Below are positions 43,512 to 52,268 of a stretch of 64,000 nucleotides of DNA, in pieces. The DNA lies in contig CAVTBY010000002.1 of NCBI GenBank assembly GCA_963733085.1, forward strand, positions 248,001 through 312,000. The letters are read 5' to 3'. Under the pieces are notes generated by a model, which searched no databases, was not told the DNA's origin, and was given only the letters and a program-made list of their open reading frames with translations. Positions within the stretch are counted from its first letter, which is position 1; every line of letters starts with the position of its first letter. Both the position numbers and the translations under genes were made by a program. This DNA comes from Desertimonas sp963733085. GTDB lineage: Bacteria; Actinomycetota; Acidimicrobiia; Acidimicrobiales; Ilumatobacteraceae.

Positions 43512-44293
43512 GCCGGACCTCGACGCCTCGCGCCTGCAATCGCCGCGACGACGGTGTCGTCGGCGCGATCGTCGGTGATCAGCACGTCGATCTCGTCCAG
43601 GGTGGCGAATCCGAAGAGCTGCTCGTTGCCCAGTTTCGAGCTGTCGACGATGGCCACAACTCGTCTGGCCGACTCGATCATGGCGTGCTTGAGCAGCGCT
43701 TCGTCGGAGTACGGCGTCGTCAACCCGCGCCCGAAGGACAGTCCGTCGCAGCTGATGAACAACACGTCGACACTCATGTTGCGGACGGCGTCGACCGTCG
43801 AGGCGTCGACCATCGCGAACGTGTTCGTTCTGACGCCGCCGCCGAGCACCGTCAACCTGGTGACCCCGCGACGGACGAGGGTGGCGCCGATCATCAGCGA
43901 GTTGGTGATCACGTGCACGTCACGATCGCCTGGGAAGACCTCGGCGAAACGCTGACCGGTTGATCCCGAGTCGATGATTATCGACCCACGCTCGGGCACC
44001 TGGAGCGTCGCTTCGCGCCCGATCCGCAGCTTCTCCTCGGCGTTGAGCATCTCTCTGGCGTCGACCATCGGTTCGTGGTCGCGTCGCTCGAACGGCACGG
44101 CGCCGCCGTGAACGCGGCGCAGAAGCAGACGTTCCTGCAAATCCGAGAGATCGCGACGGATCGTCTCCGTGGTGACGCTGAACTGTTTGGCCAGCGCCGA
44201 GACATCGACCGACCCATGCTTGAGCGCGAGCCCGTAGATGTCGCGTTGACGTTGGTACTGCAGACGGCCAGGACTCGGGGCGGTCGACGTCAC
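43504..44293 (-). CDS. DeoR/GlpR-family transcriptional regulator, frameshift at C-terminus
   Basis: About 262 residues from GTG 44293. The N-terminal winged helix has the DeoR signature VSALAKQFSVTTETIRRDLSDLQERLLLRRVHGGAV (in parts). The sensor domain includes IIIDSGSTGQRFAE and LTVLGGGVR, ending LITDDRADDTVVAAIA. One extra base near 43533 displaces the last dozen residues; removing it gives GVEVRRV and a stop overlapping the IMPase start. It probably represses the polyol operons on either side in response to a phosphorylated sugar. Confidence 0.86.
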
Positions 44294-44303
44294 GGCCCTG
44301 GTT

Positions 44304-45734
44304 CTAACCGATGCCGCCCAGCGCGGCCATTGCCGCGATCGGTCCGCTCGTTGCCAGTGCATCGGCGGCGACGACGAACTCGTTCCGGAAGCGCTCGCTC
44401 TCGCGCAGCGCAGGAGTGAACACAGCGTCGAGGTCGAGGAACCTGACCGGGTCGTCGAGTGCCTTGCGGGCGTGACCACGAGAGACCTCGCCGTACGCAT
44501 CGACCGATTGCTGTTCGGCCGGAACGGTCGCCAGGTATCGCGCCCATCCGGCGAGGGCGAGTGCGCCGTGACGAACCGCTCCGCCAGTCTCGAGATTGCG
44601 CTCGATCGTCGGGATGAGGAACGTCGGGAACTTGGCGGTGCCGTCGATGCAAAGTCGGGCGATCTGGTCGCGTACGCCGGGGTTCGCGAACCGCGTGAGT
44701 ACGGTCGCCGCGTACTCGACCCGCGGGTGTCCGGGGATCGCCGTCAACGCCGGTACGGCCTCGTCGTAGAGCAGTCGGCTGACGAAGCCGTGGACTTCGC
44801 GGGTCGCCATCGCCTCGTCGACGAACGTGATGCCGGCGAGCGCACAGAGGTAGGCCATGCACGAGTGGCCGGCGTTGAGGATGCGCAGCTTGTACAACTC
44901 CCACGCGTGTACATCGTCGGTGAACAACACGCCGACGTCTTCCCACGGTGGCCTTCCCGCCACGAAGTCATCCTGGATAACCCACTGGCGGAACGGTTCG
45001 GCAACGACAGGCCAGCGGTCGACGATGCCGACCCGAGCCAGCAGACCGGCGCGATCCTCCTCGGCGGTGACCGGCGTAATGCGGTCGACCATCGAGTTCG
45101 GGAACGTGCAGCTCGACTCGATCCACCCGACCAACCCGTCCGCGCTGGACTCGGCGGCGCCGAGCAACGCACGCCGGGCGACGTCGCCGTTGCCCGGCAG
45201 GTTGTCGCAGCTGAGGATCGTGACACCGGCGCCACCCGCTTGCCGGCGGCGTTCGAGGGCACGGGCGAGGAGGTCGAACGTCGAGTCGGTCGCCACCTCG
45301 GGCGAGTAGCCGGCTTCGGTGATGGTCATCGACACAATCGCCACCGTCGGATCGGCGAGCAGTTCGATGGTGTCTTCGGGCCGCCCGGCCGTATGCCGGT
45401 AGTCGACGATGCTCCCGATGACGGCCGACGTCGGCTCGCCGGCGCCCTTCTCGACGAGCGAGTAGAGGCAGTCCTGGGCGTGCAGGGCCGCGGCCATGGC
45501 GGTGTCATCAGGGAGCAGGCCGAGTCCACGGATGCCCCAGTCGCCGCCGCGCTCGGCGAGCTCGTGCAGATAGACGGCGAGATGAGCGCGGTGGAACCCG
45601 CCGACACCGATGTGCGCGAGTTTCGGCTGCAGCCGTCCCCGGTCGTACGTCGGGACCGCGACGCCGCGGGCGGCGATGGCGTCGAGGTTGGTGGTCGTGA
45701 GTTCGAGCGGCACACGATCCCCCAACGGAGCCAT
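44304..45734 (-). CDS. Mannitol dehydrogenase family (polyol/fructuronate) oxidoreductase
   Basis: 476 residues from ATG 45734. The N-terminal NAD fold carries HIGVGGFHRAHLAVYLHELA. The catalytic helix motif with Lys is ELYKLRILNAGHSCMAYL. The long-chain polyol dehydrogenase layout and length fit D-mannitol/D-arabinitol 2-dehydrogenase or fructuronate reductase. It is divergent from an ABC transporter operon of the sorbitol/mannitol type, so polyol oxidation to a ketose is the likely role. Confidence 0.9.
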   Translation of the reverse strand: MAPLGDRVPLELTTTNLDAIAARGVAVPTYDRGRLQPKLAHIGVGGFHRAHLAVYLHELAERGGDWGIRGLGLLPDDTAMAAALHAQDCLYSLVEKGAGEPTSAVIGSIVDYRHTAGRPEDTIELLADPTVAIVSMTITEAGYSPEVATDSTFDLLARALERRRQAGGAGVTILSCDNLPGNGDVARRALLGAAESSADGLVGWIESSCTFPNSMVDRITPVTAEEDRAGLLARVGIVDRWPVVAEPFRQWVIQDDFVAGRPPWEDVGVLFTDDVHAWELYKLRILNAGHSCMAYLCALAGITFVDEAMATREVHGFVSRLLYDEAVPALTAIPGHPRVEYAATVLTRFANPGVRDQIARLCIDGTAKFPTFLIPTIERNLETGGAVRHGALALAGWARYLATVPAEQQSVDAYGEVSRGHARKALDDPVRFLDLDAVFTPALRESERFRNEFVVAADALATSGPIAAMAALGGIG

Positions 45735-45795
45735 GGTTGTGCACGATAAACCAGATGAATCAAGATGACAAGCGTTGGATTGTGTGGATTTACCC

Positions 45796-45824
45796 TTGAA
45801 ATCAACATCGACGCCGGTCATACT
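45796..45824 (+). promoter_or_regulatory. Candidate promoter of polyol ABC operon
   Basis: TTGAAA, a 17-bp spacer, then CATACT (four of six -10 positions). It lies in the 147-bp divergent region, 58 bp before the binding-protein ATG. Confidence 0.45.
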
Positions 45825-45881
45825 TCAAGACATGCCGGCCGCATGGGGTTGCCGGCATCACCGAACTCACGAGGGGGATCA

Positions 45882-47288
45882 ATGGTGCACCTGTCGACCC
45901 ACGCCCGCTCCGGGCCGCCGCGAGAGAGTCGCCGCCGCACGCTCGGCGCAATTCTCGCGCTCGGCCTTGCCGCCGCCGGAGTCGCGGCGGTGTCCCCGTC
46001 GGCGTCAGCGGACGGCCAACGGCCGGCGTCGGGCGATCGCCAGCTCACCGTGGCGATCGTCGGCAACCCGCAGATGGAGGACATCGCCGCCCTGACGCCA
46101 GAACTGTTCACTGCTGAGACCGGCATCGACGTCGAATACACCGTGCTCGAAGAAGGCACCCTGCGCGAGGTCGTCACCCGCGATGTCGGTGCCGGCGGGG
46201 AGCAGTTCGACGTCGTCATGATCGGCATGTACGAAGCGCCACAGTTCGGCGCCAACGGCTGGCTTGTCGACCTGACGCCGTATGCCGAAGGCGACGAGGC
46301 ATACAACATCGACGACCTGATCCCGTCGGTGCGGTCGGGCCTCAGCGTCGAAGGCGCGCTCTACGCCTCGCCGTTCTACGCCGAGTCGTCGTTCCTGATG
46401 TACCGCCAAGACGTGATGGACGAGGCCGGCATCGAGATGCCGACGAACCCGACCTGGGACGAAGTCGCCGAGATTGCCCGCCAGATCGACTCCGACGAAA
46501 TGGCTGGCATCTGTCTCCGTGGCAAGCCCGGATGGGGCGACCTCGGGGCGTCGTTCACCACCGTGCTCAACACGTTCGGCGCCACCTGGTGGTCGGCCAA
46601 CGAAGATGGATCGATCGGTGAGGCGCAGATCGACCAGCCCGAGTTCCGCGAGGCACTCGAGTTCTACGTCAACCTCATCAACGATGCCGGCGAGGAAGAC
46701 GCTGCCAACGCCTCGTTCAACGAATGCCTCGCCCAGTACCGCGATGGACAAGTGGCGATGTGGTACGACGCCACCGTGGCAGCCGGCTTGCTCGAGGCCG
46801 ACGACAGCGAGGTCAAGGGCCTCAACGGCTACGTGATGGCGCCAACCAAGGAGACCGAGGCGTCGGGCTGGCTGTGGGCGTGGACCTTGGCGATCCCGCA
46901 GACCTCATCCGATCCCGACACGGCATGGGAGTACATCTCCTGGGCGACCGGTCCGGAGTACATCGCCGCAGCCGGTGAGCTGATCCCCGGCGGCTGGGCC
47001 GCGATCCCGCCTGGAACCCGCGAGTCCACGTACGAGATTCCTGAATACCAGGAAGCCGCCGCGGCGTTCGCCGATCAGACGCTGGCGGCGATGGCCGCTG
47101 CGCCGATCGACAACCCCGGCACCACGCCCCGACCAGGACTACCGGGCGTGCAGTACGTCGGTGTGCCCGAGTTCCAGGACGTCGGCAACCGCTGCACCGA
47201 GGAGTTCTCCGGCGTGATCGCCGGCCGCGTCGAGATCGACGACGCGATCAGCAACTGCCAGGAAATCGCCTCCCAAGCCGCGGGCTGA
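45882..47288 (+). CDS. Extracellular sugar/polyol-binding protein of ABC transporter
   Basis: 468 residues from ATG 45882 (site GAGGGGGA). The signal peptide is RRRTLGAILALGLAAAGVAAVSPSASA, without a lipobox. The mature part is a family-1 solute-binding fold (QLTVAIVGNPQMEDIAALTPELF, ENGWLVDLTPY-like segment, WLWAWTLAIPQTSSDPDTAWEYISWA). Neighbouring polyol dehydrogenase suggests mannitol, sorbitol or arabitol as ligand. Confidence 0.9.
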   Translation: MVHLSTHARSGPPRESRRRTLGAILALGLAAAGVAAVSPSASADGQRPASGDRQLTVAIVGNPQMEDIAALTPELFTAETGIDVEYTVLEEGTLREVVTRDVGAGGEQFDVVMIGMYEAPQFGANGWLVDLTPYAEGDEAYNIDDLIPSVRSGLSVEGALYASPFYAESSFLMYRQDVMDEAGIEMPTNPTWDEVAEIARQIDSDEMAGICLRGKPGWGDLGASFTTVLNTFGATWWSANEDGSIGEAQIDQPEFREALEFYVNLINDAGEEDAANASFNECLAQYRDGQVAMWYDATVAAGLLEADDSEVKGLNGYVMAPTKETEASGWLWAWTLAIPQTSSDPDTAWEYISWATGPEYIAAAGELIPGGWAAIPPGTRESTYEIPEYQEAAAAFADQTLAAMAAAPIDNPGTTPRPGLPGVQYVGVPEFQDVGNRCTEEFSGVIAGRVEIDDAISNCQEIASQAAG

Positions 47289-47331
47289 TGACTCCACCTC
47301 ATTCGTTCGCTCGCCGCCGCGGGGGAACGGA

Positions 47332-48255
47332 ATGACGGCAGTCGCCGCACCCGGTGTGGCGGGCGCGCGCCCCCCGAGCGCGTTCCAGCGGCCCTGGGTG
47401 CGGCGACTGCCATTACTGCCAGCACTGATCTTCACGGTGCTCATCACGCAAGTCCCGTTCGTGATGAGCATCTTCTACAGCCTCACGAACTGGACGGTCG
47501 TCCCGCCGACGCCGCGTGAGTTCGTCGGCCTGGACAACTACACCAACCTCGTCGACGACAAGTTCTTCCGCGACGCCGCGTGGGTGAGCGTCGTGATGAC
47601 AGTCTCGTCCGTGCTGTTCTCGCTCGTCCTCGGGACGCTCCTTGCCGTGCTTCTCGACCGCAAGTTCTTCGGGCAGGGCTTCGTCCGCACGCTGCTGATC
47701 ACGCCGTTCCTCATCATGCCGGTGGTGGCCGGACTGATCTGGAAGAACCAGATGCTCAGCGGGCTGTACGGGGTCGTCAACTGGGTGATCGAGCGCCTCG
47801 GAGGAGAGTCGATCGAGTTCGTGTCCCGCTACCCACGCTTCTCGATCATCGTCGTGCTCATCTGGCAGTGGACGCCGTTCATGATGCTGATCATGCTCGC
47901 CGGGCTGCAAAGCCAGCCGTCCGACGTTCTCGAAGCCGCCAAGGTCGACGGTGCCTCGGCGTTCGGCACGTTCCGCCAGCTGACCCTTCCGCACCTGCGC
48001 CCCTACATGGAGCTCGGCGCCCTACTCGGGACGGTGTACCTGATCCAGGTGTTCGACCAAATCGCCGTGATGACTGGCGGGGGACCGGGCTCGACCAACC
48101 TGCCCTACTTCGTCTACCAGCGCTCGATCGGCGGTGGCTGGGTGTTCGGCCAAGCCTCGGCCTACGCCATCGTCGTGGTCATCGCCTCGCTCATCGTGGC
48201 CAACGTCGCCCTGCGCGTGCTGTCCCGCCTGCTCAAGGGAGAAGAGATCGCATGA
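47332..48255 (+). CDS. ABC sugar/polyol transporter permease (MalF/SmoF-like)
   Basis: 307 residues with six membrane segments. The EAA loop reads VLEAAKVDGASAFGTFRQLTLPHLRP, the docking site for the ATPase. The N-terminus RRLPLLPALIFTVLITQVPFVMSIFYSLTNW is typical. It ends overlapping a short ATG at 48252. Confidence 0.92.
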   Translation: MTAVAAPGVAGARPPSAFQRPWVRRLPLLPALIFTVLITQVPFVMSIFYSLTNWTVVPPTPREFVGLDNYTNLVDDKFFRDAAWVSVVMTVSSVLFSLVLGTLLAVLLDRKFFGQGFVRTLLITPFLIMPVVAGLIWKNQMLSGLYGVVNWVIERLGGESIEFVSRYPRFSIIVVLIWQWTPFMMLIMLAGLQSQPSDVLEAAKVDGASAFGTFRQLTLPHLRPYMELGALLGTVYLIQVFDQIAVMTGGGPGSTNLPYFVYQRSIGGGWVFGQASAYAIVVVIASLIVANVALRVLSRLLKGEEIA

Positions 48256-48280
48256 ACGGCCTGCGTGGCCCGGGAACGCC

Positions 48281-49132
48281 ATGAGAGGTTCGAGGCTCGG
48301 AGTCGGCGAGAGTCGTGGCGTCAACGCGGTGATCGGGCTGATCGCCTGGCTCGCCGCCCTCGTGTTCTTCTTCCCCGTGTTCTGGACGGTGCTGAACAGC
48401 TTCAAGGACGAACAAGATGCCAACACCAGCCCGAAGCTGCTGTTCGACCCGACGCTGGACCGCTACTCCGAGGTGATCGAATCGACGCCCGGACTGCTGT
48501 CGTTCCGCGAGGCGGCGATCAACTCGGCAGTGATCGTGACGGTCAGCACGATCGTCGTCCTCGCCCTCGCCATCCCGGCCGCCTACGCCCTCGCCGTCAA
48601 GCCGATCCACAAGTGGCGCGACGTGCTGTTGTTCTTCATCTCCACAAAGTTCCTTCCAGTCGTCGCCTCGATCCTGCCGTTGTGGATCATCGCCAGGGAG
48701 TTCGATCTCCTCAACACCCGGCTCGTGCTGATCATCCTCTACACGGCGATGAACCTGCCGCTGGCTGTGTGGATGTTGCGGTCGTTCTTCCAGGAGATCC
48801 CTCGCGAGCTGATCGAGGCCGCGGAGATCGACGGCGCCGGTCTGCGTGGGCAACTCTCCACCGTGATCCTGCCGATCGCGATCCCCGGCATCGCCGCCAC
48901 GGCCCTGCTGTGCGTGATCTTCGCCTGGAACGAGTACTTCTACGCCGTGCAACTCAACCCCGTGGCCGGGTCTACGGTGCCGATCTGGGTGACGACGAAC
49001 ATCAGCACACGTGGTGACTTCCTCGCCAAACTGTCCGCCGCATCGGTCCTCGCCAGCGTGCCCGTCGTCGCGGCCGGCTGGCTGGCCCAGAAGCGGATGA
49101 TCCGCGGCCTCGCCATGGGCGCCATCAAGTAG
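48281..49132 (+). CDS. ABC sugar/polyol transporter permease (MalG/SmoG-like)
   Basis: 283 residues from ATG 48281, six membrane segments. The EAA loop is ELIEAAEIDGAGLRGQLSTVILPIAIPG. Helices start LIAWLAALVFFFPVFWTVLNSFK. The 25-bp gap from the first permease contains an ATG (48252) overlapping its stop that would give only a 10-codon reading frame; a lost frame connection there is possible but not shown. Confidence 0.92.
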   Translation: MRGSRLGVGESRGVNAVIGLIAWLAALVFFFPVFWTVLNSFKDEQDANTSPKLLFDPTLDRYSEVIESTPGLLSFREAAINSAVIVTVSTIVVLALAIPAAYALAVKPIHKWRDVLLFFISTKFLPVVASILPLWIIAREFDLLNTRLVLIILYTAMNLPLAVWMLRSFFQEIPRELIEAAEIDGAGLRGQLSTVILPIAIPGIAATALLCVIFAWNEYFYAVQLNPVAGSTVPIWVTTNISTRGDFLAKLSAASVLASVPVVAAGWLAQKRMIRGLAMGAIK

Positions 49133-49140
49133 GAGACGTT

Positions 49141-50247
49141 GTGGCATCAGTGACGTTCGCCGCGGCGACCCGCTTCTACCCCGGCACCGACCGGGCGGCT
49201 GTGGATTCGCTCGACCTGCAGATTGCCGACGGCGAGCTGCTCGTTCTCGTCGGCCCGTCCGGCTCCGGTAAGTCGACGGCGCTGCGGATGCTCGCCGGGC
49301 TCGAGCCGCTCGACGGTGGCGCCGTGTTCATCGGCGACCGCGACGTCACGTCCGTGCGCCCACGCGATCGCGATATCGCGATGGTGTTCCAGAACTACGC
49401 CCTCTACCCGCAGCTGACCGTTGCCGAGAACATGGGTTTCGCGCTCAAACAGAAGGGCGTGCCCAAGGCCGAACGGATCGCCCAGGTTCGCGAGGCGGCG
49501 CGCATCCTCGACCTCGAGCCGTATCTCGATCGCAAGCCGAAGAACCTGTCGGGTGGCCAACGTCAACGCGTGGCGATGGGTCGGGCCATCGTCCGCCATC
49601 CGCAGGTCTATTTGATGGACGAACCGCTCTCGAACCTCGACGCGAAACTGCGCGTGCAGACGCGCACCGAGCTCGCCGAGCTGCAAACACGGTTGGCGGT
49701 CACCACCGTGTACGTCACCCACGACCAGGTCGAGGCGATGACCATGGGACACCGCGTCGCTGTTCTCCGCGACGGCGTCCTCCAGCAGTGCGACACACCG
49801 CACGAGCTGTACCACGCACCCGGCAACCTGTTCGTCGCCGGGTTCATCGGATCGCCGGCGATGAACCTCGTGAGCTGCTCGCGAGCCGGCACCAGCGTGG
49901 CGATCGGCGGGCACCGGCTCGAGCTGTCTCCGGACGCCCACGCCGCCCTCGACGGCTTCGACGGCGAGCGGATCGTCATCGGCTTCCGTCCGGAATCGGT
50001 GGCTATCGGTGGTGAGATCCCGGCGGTGATCCGCGTCGTGGAGGACCTCGGCTCCGAGGTCTTCGTCCACGTCGCCGTCGAGCACGAGGGCGAGACGTTG
50101 TCGATCGTCGCCAAGGTTGCCGCGCCGTTCCCCGGCATCGTCGGAGAGTCGGTGACGATCCGCATCGCCGGCGCGGTGCACGTGTTCGACCCCAGTGGCA
50201 CTCGGCTCACGACGTCGCGACTCGCCGTGCCGTCGATACCGGGATGA
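49141..50247 (+). CDS. ABC transporter ATP-binding protein (UgpC/MalK/SmoK type)
   Basis: 368 residues. Walker A is GPSGSGKST, Q-loop VFQNYALYPQLTV, signature LSGGQRQRVAMGRA, Walker B VYLMDEPLSNLDAKL and H-loop THDQVEAM. A C-terminal TOBE/OB regulatory region (about 240-365) is present. It powers the polyol importer. The GTG start is 8 bp after the permease stop. Confidence 0.94.
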   Translation: MASVTFAAATRFYPGTDRAAVDSLDLQIADGELLVLVGPSGSGKSTALRMLAGLEPLDGGAVFIGDRDVTSVRPRDRDIAMVFQNYALYPQLTVAENMGFALKQKGVPKAERIAQVREAARILDLEPYLDRKPKNLSGGQRQRVAMGRAIVRHPQVYLMDEPLSNLDAKLRVQTRTELAELQTRLAVTTVYVTHDQVEAMTMGHRVAVLRDGVLQQCDTPHELYHAPGNLFVAGFIGSPAMNLVSCSRAGTSVAIGGHRLELSPDAHAALDGFDGERIVIGFRPESVAIGGEIPAVIRVVEDLGSEVFVHVAVEHEGETLSIVAKVAAPFPGIVGESVTIRIAGAVHVFDPSGTRLTTSRLAVPSIPG

Positions 50248-51038
50248 ACGAGGGCGCCGTCGCCCTGATCACCGGGGCCGCCGGCGACATCGGGAGAGCG
50301 ACTGCGGTGGTTCTCGCCGAGGCCGGCTGGCGGGTTGCCCTGACCGATCTGCCCAGCGCCTTCGACGCGCTCGAACGCAGCGCCGGGGAGTGCACCGAGC
50401 GTGGTGCGGACGTGTGGTCGGAGACCGCCGACGTCACCGACGCAGACGCGGTAGGCAGCCTCGTACGCGGTTGTTGTGACGCATTCGGGACGCCAGCGGG
50501 CCTCTTCGCCAACGCCGGAGTGCAGGGCCGCTTCGAACGGGTCGATCGCTATCCGATCGACGATGTCCGCCAACTCCTCGACGTCAACGTTGTCGGAGTG
50601 TTCACCGTGCTGTCGGCGGTGTCGACAGCGATGATCGCCGCAGGTGACGGCGGCGCGGTGGTCATCTCGGCGTCGATGGCTGGTGTCACCGGCGCCCCGA
50701 ACATGTCGGCGTACTCGGCCACGAAGGCCGCAGTGATCGGGCTGACCAAGAGCGCCGCCAAGGATCTCGCCCCGATGGGCATCCGCGTCAATGCGGTGTC
50801 TCCGGCTTTCATCGGCCCGGGGCGAATGTGGGAACGGCAGGTCGCCGCCCAGGCGGCGACGGGCAGCCAGTACTACGCATCCAACCCGGCGGTTGTCGCC
50901 GAGCAGATGCTGGCGATGATCCCGATGCGACGCTGCGGGTCACCTGAGGAGGTCGGCCGTGTCGTCGCCTACCTCCTGTCCGACGCGGCGTCCTACCTCA
51001 CCGGCATCAACGTCGAAATCGCCGGCGGCTCAGTCTGA
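50244..51038 (+). CDS. SDR-family NAD(P)-dependent dehydrogenase
   Basis: 264 residues, starting within the ATPase stop (ATGA). The cofactor loop is TGAAGDIGRAT, then ADVTDAD, FANAGVQG, catalytic Ser in VVISASMAG and YSATKAA (Tyr and Lys). A C-terminal LTGINVEIAGGS closes the classical SDR fold. In this operon it probably oxidises or reduces a polyol or ketose, for example sorbitol or xylitol. Confidence 0.9.
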   Translation: MNEGAVALITGAAGDIGRATAVVLAEAGWRVALTDLPSAFDALERSAGECTERGADVWSETADVTDADAVGSLVRGCCDAFGTPAGLFANAGVQGRFERVDRYPIDDVRQLLDVNVVGVFTVLSAVSTAMIAAGDGGAVVISASMAGVTGAPNMSAYSATKAAVIGLTKSAAKDLAPMGIRVNAVSPAFIGPGRMWERQVAAQAATGSQYYASNPAVVAEQMLAMIPMRRCGSPEEVGRVVAYLLSDAASYLTGINVEIAGGSV

Positions 51039-51054
51039 ATCTGCGTCCGACCGG

Positions 51055-51100
51055 ATTGGTGAGCGGAGCGTTCGGATTTCTGCACGCTCCGCTCACCAAT
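51055..51100. terminator. 17-bp perfect hairpin between convergent genes
   Basis: Two 17-nt exact arms (ATTGGTGAGCGGAGCGT and complement) with a 12-nt loop lie between the SDR stop and the hsp20 stop. It has the same style of long stem without T tract as the 48-bp hairpins, but an unrelated sequence. It is probably a bidirectional terminator. Confidence 0.65.
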
Positions 51101-51115
51101 GGTTCGGTGCTGGCC

Positions 51116-51571
51116 TTAGTTCGACGAGGTGTCGTCGGTTGATGACGCGTCGATCGCCTTTGACGACGCGCCCGTCTGCACCTGAATCCTCTTCGGCTGC
51201 GCCGCCTCGGCGACGGGGATTCGGAGCGTCAGCACGCCATCGTTGTAGCGGGCTTCGATGCGGTCGGCATCGAGGCCGTCGCCGAGATGGACCTGACGCC
51301 GGAATGTGCCGCGATGGCGTTCGGCGAGGTACACCTGGTCGCCGTCCTTGCGGTCCCAATCGCGCTGCGCCGAAACGGTCAGAACATTGCGCTCGACGTT
51401 GATATCGACGGACTCGGGAGAGACTCCGGGGAGGTCGATGTCGACCCACAAGTCGTTGTCGCGCTTGTAGGCATCCATTGGCATCGGCCACTGCCCGTTG
51501 CTCGACGACCGCCCGGTCATCCGGTCGAACCAGGCGTCGATGTCGCGGAAGGGATCGTTCTGCAGGAGCAT
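51116..51571 (-). CDS. Hsp20/alpha-crystallin small heat shock protein
   Basis: 151 residues. The alpha-crystallin domain is about 40-130, with LWVDIDLPGVSPESVDINVERNVLTVSAQR (in parts) and the conserved GVLTLRIPVAE near its end. It begins MLLQNDPFRDIDAWFDRMTG, typical of actinobacterial Hsp18/20. It acts as an ATP-independent holdase for unfolded proteins. Transcribed from the promoter at 51607-51635. Confidence 0.93.
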   Translation of the reverse strand: MLLQNDPFRDIDAWFDRMTGRSSSNGQWPMPMDAYKRDNDLWVDIDLPGVSPESVDINVERNVLTVSAQRDWDRKDGDQVYLAERHRGTFRRQVHLGDGLDADRIEARYNDGVLTLRIPVAEAAQPKRIQVQTGASSKAIDASSTDDTSSN

Positions 51572-51606
51572 TCGTTCACCTCCATGTGAGTAACTCGGTG
51601 GTGACG

Positions 51607-51635
51607 ATCATTCATCAAATGTGCTGTGTTGTCAA
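51607..51635 (-). promoter_or_regulatory. Promoter of hsp20
   Basis: On the minus strand, TTGACA (51630-51635), a 17-bp spacer and AATGAT (51607-51612, four of six consensus positions). It is 36 bp upstream of the hsp20 start. The TTGACA is exact, the best -35 in the window alongside tuf. Confidence 0.55.
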
Positions 51636-51639
51636 GATT

Positions 51640-51652
51640 GCTGACAGTCAGC
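51640..51652. promoter_or_regulatory. Palindromic operator between hsp20 and tetR
   Basis: GCTGAC-A-GTCAGC, a perfect 13-nt palindrome, 4 bp beyond the hsp20 -35 and 23 bp before the TetR ATG. It is flanked by TCAAG and CTTGA, which echo HspR half-sites but in the wrong order. It is a likely binding site for the divergent TetR protein. Confidence 0.45.
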
Positions 51653-51675
51653 CTTGAAAAATGTAGGGTTGCGGT

Positions 51676-52230
51676 ATGGCTCGGGCACGCATCCCGCCGG
51701 GCGGCATTGTCGACACGGCGATCGCATTGATCGATCGTGAGGGTTTCGAGGCGTTGTCGTTGAGTGCCGTAGCCGATGCCCTCGACGTTCGGCCGTCGGC
51801 GTTGTACGGCCACGTCGGCGGCCTCGACCAACTGCGCGATCGCATCGCCGTCGCAGCTACCGGTCACCTCACCAACGCCGTCGGCACGGCAGCGATGGGA
51901 GTCGCCGGCCCGAACGCCCTCGACGCCATCGGCCACGCCTATCGCGGGTTCGCCCAGGGTCATCCCGGTCAGTACTCGGCGATCCTGCGCCCGGCGTCGG
52001 CAGACAACCCCGACCTGTTCACCGCCAACCAAGCACTGCACCGGGTCTTCACGAGCATCTACGTCGGTGCCGGACTCGACGCCGACGCGGCCGACCTCGC
52101 CGCGGGCACGACGCGCAGCACAATCCACGGATTCGTGTCCCTCGAACACGCCGGTGGTACGACTCCAGGGCACGACGCCAGATACGTCCATCTACTGCGT
52201 GCCCTGCACCGCGATTTCGAACCCTTCTGA
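51676..52230 (+). CDS. TetR/AcrR-family transcriptional regulator
   Basis: 184 residues. The N-terminal helix-turn-helix (about 8-55) reads IVDTAIALIDREGFEALSLSAVADALDVRPSALYGHVGG. The C-terminal domain (FAQGHPGQYSAILRP, TRSTIHGFVSLEHAGG) fits the TetR_C_33/WHG type. It is divergent from hsp20 with a shared palindrome, so it may regulate itself and the chaperone. The ligand is unknown. Confidence 0.88.
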   Translation: MARARIPPGGIVDTAIALIDREGFEALSLSAVADALDVRPSALYGHVGGLDQLRDRIAVAATGHLTNAVGTAAMGVAGPNALDAIGHAYRGFAQGHPGQYSAILRPASADNPDLFTANQALHRVFTSIYVGAGLDADAADLAAGTTRSTIHGFVSLEHAGGTTPGHDARYVHLLRALHRDFEPF

Positions 52231-52268
52231 CCACACCGGCACTGCCGGATGGACAAGAGTTGTGCCCT

